This document shows positions 7,341 to 11,003 of a DNA stretch of 11,003 nt, piece after piece. The position numbers and the translations under genes were made by a program. The stretch is from contig JAFWUA010000053.1 in NCBI GenBank assembly GCA_017518785.1, positions 1 through 11,003 on the forward strand. Reading direction: 5' to 3'. A model generated the notes under the pieces. It made no database searches. It was not told where the DNA came from and was given only the letters and a program-made list of their open reading frames with translations. The stretch's first letter is position 1. Each line of letters begins with the position of its first letter. This DNA comes from Neisseriaceae bacterium (GTDB lineage Bacteria; Pseudomonadota; Gammaproteobacteria; Burkholderiales; Neisseriaceae).

Positions 7341-7463
7341 GGGAAAACTCCATGTCAAACGTAGTGTCTCAATAAGAGGCATCTATGTAGTAGTGAGTAA
7401 GACGTTTTCCCTGCAATGTATTAGCCGTCGGTATTTTCTCCCTTTATACCGATGGTTTTTTTT
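7341..7463 (+). ncRNA. Candidate structured small RNA or attenuating leader between ftsZ and the MORN gene
   Basis: Three nested or tandem helices are visible. GGGAAAAC (7341-7348) pairs with GTTTTCCC (7404-7411). Inside, ACGTAGTGTCTC (7359-7370) pairs with GAGGCA-T-CTATGT (7376-7388) as a 12-bp hairpin with one bulge, two G-U pairs and a 5-nt AATAA loop. A terminator hairpin with eight T follows at 7424-7463. The ribosome site of the MORN gene begins about 12 nt later. The RNA could be a free small RNA of about 125 nt, a processed ftsZ 3' end, or a leader that controls read-through into the MORN gene. The terminator loop is pyrimidine-rich (TTTCTCCCTTT) and could pair with ribosome binding sites. 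I see no clear promoter and do not recognise a known RNA family. Confidence 0.5.
7424..7463 (+). terminator. Strong rho-independent terminator after ftsZ / within the MORN leader
   Basis: GCCGTCGGTAT (7424-7434) pairs with ATACCGATGGT (7446-7456) over 11 bp including two G-U pairs, with an 11-nt loop, and runs into eight T (7456-7463). It sits about 137 bp after the ftsZ stop codon and 24 bp before the MORN start codon. Confidence 0.85.
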
Positions 7464-7487
7464 ACCTATTTTATGAGGAAAATAATA

Positions 7488-8009
7488 ATGAATCTTTCCA
7501 AAATAGTTCTATTAGCTACATTCAGCTTTTCTTTTATGTTTGCCAACGCCGAAGAAGCAGAATGTAAAGTACGTATTCCACATGTTGCTGGATTTTCTGC
7601 AACTTGGAATGGTGGTTGTCAAAACGGCTATGCACATGGGCAAGGAAGTGGCAAACTATACAAAAACGGACGATTAATTGGGGAATACAATGGAATGGCT
7701 CAAAATGGTCGCCCCAATGGACATGGTTCTGCTCTATACGTGGATAAAGGTGCACGTTATGAAGGCAATTGGGTAAATGGTTATCCCAATGGTCAGGGGG
7801 TTAAAACATGGAAAACCGGAGATCGCTATCAAGGTACGTTTAAAGACGGAGAACGCACCGGACAAGGAGTATACACTTGGGCAAATGGTAGTCGTTACGA
7901 AGGACAATTTGTTAATGGTAAATTACAAGGACAAGGAACCTTTATACCTAAAAAAGGAACACCTCAACGTGGCATTTGGAAAGAAAACCGCCTTGTAAAT
8001 GCTAATTAA
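7488..8009 (+). CDS. Secreted or periplasmic MORN-repeat protein
   Basis: The 173-residue product starts with a signal peptide (MNLSKIVLLATFSFSFMFANA, predicted cleavage after ANA at residue 21). The mature part carries about five MORN-type repeats, clearest at 91-104 (YEGNWVNGYPNGQG), 114-127 (YQGTFKDGERTGQG) and 137-150 (YEGQFVNGKLQGQG), with more degenerate units at about 41-55 and 66-80. MORN repeats form elongated beta sheets used in protein or lipid contacts; the role here is unknown. The start at 7488 is chosen because GAGG lies about 9 nt upstream and the signal peptide then begins cleanly; the in-frame ATG at 7452 lies inside the terminator hairpin. There is almost no room for a promoter between that terminator and the start, so expression may depend on read-through or a promoter inside the RNA region. 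Confidence 0.87.
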   Translation: MNLSKIVLLATFSFSFMFANAEEAECKVRIPHVAGFSATWNGGCQNGYAHGQGSGKLYKNGRLIGEYNGMAQNGRPNGHGSALYVDKGARYEGNWVNGYPNGQGVKTWKTGDRYQGTFKDGERTGQGVYTWANGSRYEGQFVNGKLQGQGTFIPKKGTPQRGIWKENRLVNAN

Positions 8010-8050
8010 TTTGATATATTTTTAATTAATAATTGATTTATAGCAAAATA

Positions 8051-8100
8051 CATCAAGCATTGGTTTGCTTTACTTGCATCTAATTGCCTTGATGTCTTTT
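8051..8100 (+). terminator. Weak candidate terminator after the MORN gene
   Basis: CATCAAG (8051-8057) pairs with CTTGATG (8088-8094), followed by TCTTTT. The loop is long (30 nt), and a competing small hairpin AAGCA/TGCTT (8055-8059 with 8066-8070) overlaps the left arm. It is plausible but not strong. Confidence 0.4.
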
Positions 8101-8109
8101 GTTATTCAA

Positions 8110-8220
8110 TAGACTGAAATCTTTGCAAAATCCGTCATTTTGAGTTTTCCGTAGGAAAATGAATAATCTTAACTGATTGTTTTATAAAAGATTCTTCGCT
8201 TCCGCTCAGGTTTCAGACTA
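8110..8220. mobile_element. Small MITE-like repeat, copy A
   Basis: The ends TAGACTGAAA (8110-8119) and TTTCAGACTA (8211-8220) are inverted repeats with one mismatch. The interior aligns along most of its length with copy B (10559-10686): TGCAAAA..CGTCATT, a small hairpin, AATCT, a spacer ATTGTTT, and GATTCTTCGCT..CGCTCA. The hairpin is TTTTCC-GTA-GGAAAA (8145-8159). Relative to copy B the right end is shorter and lacks the AAAATGACG portion. TTTGCAAAA near the left end resembles termini of some IS5-family insertion sequences. No coding capacity. Confidence 0.6.
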
Positions 8221-8228
8221 ATATTATA

Positions 8229-8269
8229 AAGTCTGCCGGAAAATGTTTAACAAGCTTTCCGGCAGACTT
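8229..8269. repeat. Inverted DUS-like pair (hairpin) in the MORN-tRNA gap
   Basis: AAGTCTGCCGGAAA (8229-8242) and TTTCCGGCAGACTT (8256-8269) form a 14-bp stem with a 13-nt loop; both contain exact copies of the 12-bp word. No T run follows on plus, and only a weak one on minus, so terminator function is less clear than for the fabI pair. Confidence 0.75.
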
Positions 8270-8347
8270 AAAAACATTAAAACCGTTATCTTCGATTAAA
8301 ATTATTCTTACAAAAACAATCACATTGTTTGGCAAAGTTTTCTTTAA

Positions 8348-8359
8348 AGTCTGCCGGAA
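8348..8359 (+). repeat. Single DUS-like word
   Basis: An exact AGTCTGCCGGAA flanked by AA and AA, unpaired, in the 424-bp region between the MORN gene and tRNA-Thr, which holds no gene. Confidence 0.7.
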
Positions 8360-8397
8360 AAAATATTTATTAATATATTCAATAATCTATTAGAATA

Positions 8398-8427
8398 AAA
8401 AGACAGTGTTAATTTACACTGTCTTTT
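8398..8427 (-). terminator. Terminator of tRNA-Thr (bidirectional hairpin)
   Basis: AAAAGACAGTGT (8398-8409) and ACACTGTCTTTT (8416-8427) form a perfect 12-bp stem with a 6-nt loop. On the minus strand it ends in a T run and lies 7 bp beyond the tRNA 3' end. The A/T flanks would also allow termination on plus. Confidence 0.82.
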
Positions 8428-8433
8428 ATCAAT

Positions 8434-8509
8434 TGGTGCCGAAAAGAGGAATCGAACCTCCGACCTACTGGTTACGAATCAGTTGCTCTACCGACTGAGC
8501 TATTTCGGC
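8434..8509 (-). tRNA. tRNA-Thr (anticodon CGU)
   Basis: The minus strand folds as a 76-nt cloverleaf: acceptor GCCGAAA/TTTCGGC, D stem GCTC/GAGC, anticodon stem ACTGA/CCAGT, loop TTCGTAA with anticodon CGT, T arm GGAGG-TTCGATT-CCTCT, discriminator A and encoded CCA. It reads ACG codons and resembles E. coli tRNA-Thr(CGU) in sequence. The innermost anticodon-stem pair (31-39) is A-C rather than a canonical pair. It lies between lpxC and a terminator and has its own promoter. Confidence 0.95.
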
Positions 8510-8522
8510 TTGTTATTTTGGG

Positions 8523-8551
8523 ATTCTACACAACTATGCCACTTTTGGCAA
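8523..8551 (-). promoter_or_regulatory. Promoter of tRNA-Thr overlapping the 3' end of lpxC
   Basis: TTGCCA (8551-8546) and TAGAAT (8528-8523) on the minus strand have a 17-bp spacer. Initiation about 7 bp downstream of the -10 would give a leader of only a few nucleotides before the tRNA. The -35 box lies in the last lpxC codons and the spacer covers its stop. Confidence 0.65.
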
Positions 8552-9451
8552 AGCGTGAAATGATAGTGGAAGGTTTTCGTTATCAGGAAAAGTTACCCAT
8601 TTATATGCGGTTTCATCATTTAGTAGATTACGTAACAATTGGTTATTGATGGCGTGTCCTGATTTATAACCTTCGAAATTGCCAATAATCTGATGCCCTG
8701 CTACGTATAAATCTCCAATTGCATCTAAAATTTTATGACGCACAAATTCATCTTCGTAACGCAATCCCTCAGGATTTAAGATTTCCATATCATCAATTAC
8801 GATTGCATTACTCAAATTACCACCCAATCCTAAATTATGAACACGCATTAGTTCTACTTCCTGCATAAATCCAAACGTGCGTGCTCGTGAAATTTCTTCT
8901 ATATATGATTTACAAGCAAAATCGATAGTCATTTTTTGTTTAGAACGATGAAATACAGGGTGATCAAAATCAATTCCCAAAGTTACTTTAAAACCATTGT
9001 ATGGCGTTAGACGTACATATTTATCTTTTTCAATAATTTCTACGGTTTTTAATACTTGCAAAAATTGTTTTTCTGCTTGTTGATCAATAATCTCTGCATC
9101 TTCCAATAGATAGATAAATGGCAGACTGGAACCGTCCATAATCGGAACTTCTGGTGCGTCCAATTCAATTAACGCGTTGTCAATTCCCAAAGCACATAGG
9201 GCAGACATTAGATGTTCAATAGTACCGATTCGTATTCCATCAGTGGTAACAATGGTGGAAGATAGACGTGTATCATTTATTAAATCTGGAGTAAGAGTGA
9301 TTGGACGAGCTTTATCTTGTGATAAATCGCTACGGCGAAACACTATCCCCTGATTTTCAGGAGCAGGGGATATATGTAAATTAACTCTTTCACCAGAATG
9401 TAGTCCAACTCCAACTGCTTGAACTTTATGTTTTAATGTGCGTTGTTTCAT
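8534..9451 (-). CDS. lpxC: UDP-3-O-acyl-N-acetylglucosamine deacetylase, LpxC
   Basis: LpxC is the zinc-dependent cytoplasmic deacetylase that catalyses the first committed step of lipid A synthesis. From the ATG at 9451 it is 305 residues, the usual length, and begins MKQRTLKHKVQAVGVGLHSG like its relatives; the in-frame TTG at 9463 is less likely. Zinc and catalytic residues follow E. coli numbering plus one: Glu79-His80 (IEHLMSAL), PIMDGSS (103-109), His239 and Asp243 in RHKILDAIGDL, and His266 in SGHAINN; ARTFGF and NLGLGGNLSNAIV are also typical. It starts 16 bp after the rdgC stop with no clear ribosome site of its own, so translational coupling to rdgC is plausible. In many proteobacteria lpxC follows ftsZ; here it lies nearby but on the opposite strand. 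Confidence 0.96.
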   Translation of the reverse strand: MKQRTLKHKVQAVGVGLHSGERVNLHISPAPENQGIVFRRSDLSQDKARPITLTPDLINDTRLSSTIVTTDGIRIGTIEHLMSALCALGIDNALIELDAPEVPIMDGSSLPFIYLLEDAEIIDQQAEKQFLQVLKTVEIIEKDKYVRLTPYNGFKVTLGIDFDHPVFHRSKQKMTIDFACKSYIEEISRARTFGFMQEVELMRVHNLGLGGNLSNAIVIDDMEILNPEGLRYEDEFVRHKILDAIGDLYVAGHQIIGNFEGYKSGHAINNQLLRNLLNDETAYKWVTFPDNENLPLSFHALPKVA

Positions 9452-9467
9452 GATAATCGTCAATAAT

Positions 9468-10367
9468 TTATTTGCCGGTTAGTCCACCTAAATGTTCAAT
9501 TAGTTCCTTTAACATTACACATAGATTTTCGCTCATTAATAGTTGTATAGATGCGGTTAATGATGGCAAATCATCGCTTTCATCAGCATCTTCCTGCAAA
9601 ATGTCCAAGAAGCGAATTTTTTTCAAACTAAAATCATGGGATAAAACAAATGAGATTTTATCCTGCCAGATTAATCCTAACTGGGTAACGTTTTTACCAT
9701 TTTTTACATGCTGTATAACTTCATCTGAACTTAAATCTTGACCGCTAATGCGTACGGTAGATACTTGTCCATTTTCTGATTTTAATTCGCAAAATTGGTC
9801 TAATTCAAAACTGCCATCTGCAACGCCATCTAACAACCATTGTGTCATTAGAGAAGTTGGTGATTCTACGGTGTCTATGGTACGTGCATTTAAGCTTCCC
9901 AAAGATTCACGTAGATGTGATAGAACATTTTCTGCTTGATTAGCATTGGCACGATCCACCAAGATAAATCCATGTTTACGTGCAAAAATTAAGTGTGTGT
10001 ATGCAGTTTTGGAAAGAGCACGTGGGATTAAATCATCTATTACATCGTCTTTGATTTGTTGGCGTTCTTTGCGTCCTACTGAACGTGCTTGTTTATTTTC
10101 GATTTCTTTTATTTTCTCTGCCACAAGTTCATTAATCGCACTTGCAGGTAAAATTCGTTCTTCTTTTTTTAGACAAATACTATCCGAACCATCTACTGAA
10201 AATACAAAATCTTCATTAAACGATGTTGCAAATTCAAAACCCTCACTGATTTTCATTAAACCCTCAATGGGAGTAAATGAATGCTCTGATAGTGCTTCTG
10301 ATAAAGTTTGCGTATCAGGGATTTGTTTAGGATCGATAACAAAAAATTTAAGTTGTTTAAACCACAT
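9468..10367 (-). CDS. rdgC: Recombination-associated protein RdgC
   Basis: RdgC is a ring-shaped, sequence-independent DNA-binding protein that limits RecA activity; in Neisseria gonorrhoeae it is required for efficient pilin antigenic variation. The 299-residue product is full length. Family landmarks are the MWFKQLKFF start, KKEERILPASAIN (67-79), the basic QARSVGRKERQQIKDDV stretch (93-109) followed by LIPRALSKTAYTH, LRESLGSL, and SLKKIRFLDIL near the C-terminus. AGG lies 10 nt upstream of the ATG, and a TATAAT lies about 30 bp upstream. It probably forms an operon with lpxC, which starts 16 bp downstream. The combination with DUS-like words and pilTU fits a competent, piliated organism, though this link is inferred. 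Confidence 0.95.
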   Translation of the reverse strand: MWFKQLKFFVIDPKQIPDTQTLSEALSEHSFTPIEGLMKISEGFEFATSFNEDFVFSVDGSDSICLKKEERILPASAINELVAEKIKEIENKQARSVGRKERQQIKDDVIDDLIPRALSKTAYTHLIFARKHGFILVDRANANQAENVLSHLRESLGSLNARTIDTVESPTSLMTQWLLDGVADGSFELDQFCELKSENGQVSTVRISGQDLSSDEVIQHVKNGKNVTQLGLIWQDKISFVLSHDFSLKKIRFLDILQEDADESDDLPSLTASIQLLMSENLCVMLKELIEHLGGLTGK

Positions 10368-10396
10368 TATTTATTAACCTATAAAAAAAGAGCGAT

Positions 10397-10402
10397 ATTA
10401 TA
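10397..10402 (-). promoter_or_regulatory. Candidate -10 box for rdgC-lpxC
   Basis: A perfect TATAAT on the minus strand, 29 bp before the rdgC start codon. The region 16-18 bp further upstream has no good -35 hexamer, so the promoter may be weak or activator-dependent. Confidence 0.45.
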
Positions 10403-10426
10403 ACAGATAGCAAAAAGTATTTATAA

Positions 10427-10438
10427 AGTCTGCCGGAA
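10427..10438 (+). repeat. Single DUS-like word upstream of rdgC
   Basis: An exact AGTCTGCCGGAA preceded by AA, 25 bp upstream of the rdgC -10 box and 31 bp before the next copy in the same orientation (10470-10481). Confidence 0.7.
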
Positions 10439-10467
10439 ACAATAAAATCAATAAGTTATATAAATAT

Positions 10468-10509
10468 AAAGTCTGCCGGAAGATTTATTTAATTTTTCCG
10501 GCAGACTTT
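10468..10509. terminator. Inverted DUS-like pair, probable terminator for ahcY
   Basis: AAAGTCTGCCGGAA (10468-10481) and TTCCGGCAGACTTT (10496-10509) form a 14-bp stem with a 14-nt loop. On plus it is followed by TTTTATTATATTTTT and on minus by CTTTATATTTATAT, so it could act in both directions. It lies between convergently read ahcY mRNA and the rdgC promoter region. Confidence 0.65.
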
Positions 10510-10558
10510 TTATTATATTTTTAGAAAGTATTAGATGAGTTTCTGCCACACTCTATTT

Positions 10559-10686
10559 GAGACTCCTGCAAAACTCGTCATTATGAATTTCACGAAGTGA
10601 AATGAAGAATCTAACTTATTGTTTATAAAGATTCTTCGCTACGCTCAAAATGACGAGTAATAGAAAAAATCGAGTTTTGCAGTCTC
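10559..10686. mobile_element. Small MITE-like repeat, copy B, inserted at the ahcY stop codon
   Basis: The ends GAGACTCCTGCAAAACTCG (10559-10577) and CGAGTTTTGCAGTCTC (10671-10686) are inverted repeats differing by a 3-nt insertion. Inner arms CGTCATTATGA (10576-10586) and TCAAAATGACG (10645-10655), and GAAGAATCT (10604-10612) and AGATTCTTC (10629-10637), extend the pairing. A hairpin TTTCAC-GAA-GTGAAA is at 10588-10602. The element is flanked by TATTT direct repeats (10554-10558 and 10687-10691), a likely target-site duplication. GAGACT..TGCAAAA resembles IS5-family ends, so an IS5-type transposase in trans is a reasonable guess. Confidence 0.7.
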
Positions 10687-10689
10687 TAT

Positions 10690-11003
10690 TTAATACCGAT
10701 AATGTTCAGGCTTATATGGCCCTTGTTTTGGCACGCCGATATAGGCGGCTTGTTCGTCTGTGAGTTCGGTTAATTTTGCTCCGATACGGTCTAAATGCAG
10801 TCGTGCAACCATTTCGTCCAAGTGTTTGGGCAGAATATACACTTGTTTTTGATATTCCGCGGTACGCGTAAATAACTCAATTTGTGCCAACACTTGATTG
10901 GTAAAACTGTTGCTCATCACAAAACTGGGGTGTCCTGTGGCACAGCCTAAATTGACCAGTCTGCCTTCGGCTAACAAAATAATGCGTTTGCCGTCTGGGA
11001 AAA
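10690..11003 (-). CDS. ahcY: S-adenosyl-L-homocysteine hydrolase (adenosylhomocysteinase), C-terminal part
   Basis: AhcY hydrolyses S-adenosylhomocysteine to adenosine and homocysteine with bound NAD, recycling the product of methyltransferases. Only the last 104 codons are in the window; the frame is open to the edge. The segment reads [25 protein letters not shown], then [33 protein letters not shown] and the terminal [13 protein letters not shown]. The final Lys and Tyr of this tail reach the NAD of the neighbouring subunit in known structures. The stop codon TAA overlaps the target duplication of repeat copy B. Hand-counted GC of this stretch is about 44%, higher than the neighbouring genes, which may reflect expression-linked codon use, conservation or a different origin. 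Confidence 0.95.
   Translation of the reverse strand, partial: FPDGKRIILLAEGRLVNLGCATGHPSFVMSNSFTNQVLAQIELFTRTAEYQKQVYILPKHLDEMVARLHLDRIGAKLTELTDEQAAYIGVPKQGPYKPEHYRY

Noticed and set aside
7777..7998. 73-residue open frame in another frame of the MORN gene
   Set aside because: The MORN repeats leave an alternate frame open by periodic codon use; the annotated frame has a signal peptide, a ribosome site and clear repeats.
9472..10377. Open frames on plus opposite rdgC
   Set aside because: They are antisense shadows; the minus frame is a full-length RdgC with clear family landmarks.
8110..10686. CRISPR-like repetition of short words
   Set aside because: The repeated 12-mer is irregularly spaced, occurs on both strands and is spread over 10 kb; there are no regular spacers or cas genes.
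10989..10998. GCCGTCTG in ahcY as a classical Neisseria DUS
   Set aside because: It continues GG instead of AA (8 of 10 match), is a single occurrence, and encodes the conserved PDGK residues; chance is sufficient.

Overview
The window looks like chromosomal DNA from an AT-rich member of the Neisseriaceae (Betaproteobacteria); I cannot name the genus. The evidence is the gene set (FabI, PilU, PilT, YggS/PLPBP, PyrD, FtsZ, RdgC, LpxC and AhcY of beta/gammaproteobacterial type), a fragment of an FrpC-like RTX protein, and a dense set of a DNA-uptake-sequence-like word, often arranged as inverted pairs behind genes as in Neisseria.

Layout. 1-384 (-): the C-terminal side of an RTX/FrpC-like calcium-binding protein, cut off at its 5' side by a ~318-bp palindromic element (341-658). 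674-712: terminator made of an inverted DUS-like pair, serving fabI (740-1528, -). 1593-1627: perfect hairpin between fabI and pilU. 1639-3969 (-): pilU and pilT, probably one operon. 4119-4799 (+) yggS and 4923-5972 (+) pyrD, separated by an inverted DUS-like pair. 6082-7287 (+) ftsZ with its own promoter. 7341-7463: structured RNA ending in a strong intrinsic terminator directly before the ribosome binding site of a secreted MORN-repeat protein (7488-8009, +). 8010-8433: no gene, but a small MITE-like element, DUS-like words and terminators. 8434-8509 (-): tRNA-Thr(CGU), whose promoter overlaps the end of lpxC. 8534-9451 (-) lpxC and 9468-10367 (-) rdgC, probably one operon. 10368-10689: DUS-like words and a second copy of the small MITE-like element, inserted at the stop codon of ahcY (10690-11003, -, 5' end outside the window).

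How the parts relate. Most genes are housekeeping: fatty acid, pyrimidine and lipid A synthesis, PLP homeostasis, division and the methyl cycle. Three features point to DNA uptake and recombination: PilT/PilU retract type IV pili, RdgC modulates RecA and is needed for pilin variation in gonococci, and the repeated word AGTCTGCCGGAA (10 exact copies plus two 11/12 copies inside genes) differs at two positions from the Simonsiella-type DUS AGGCTGCCTGAA. If it is a true uptake word, it is a dialect I do not recognise, and it changes the CTG that I recall as conserved in the known dialects. This is the most interesting signal. Next are the two small repeat elements, whose hairpin shows two compensatory base-pair changes, and the attenuator-like RNA before the MORN gene.
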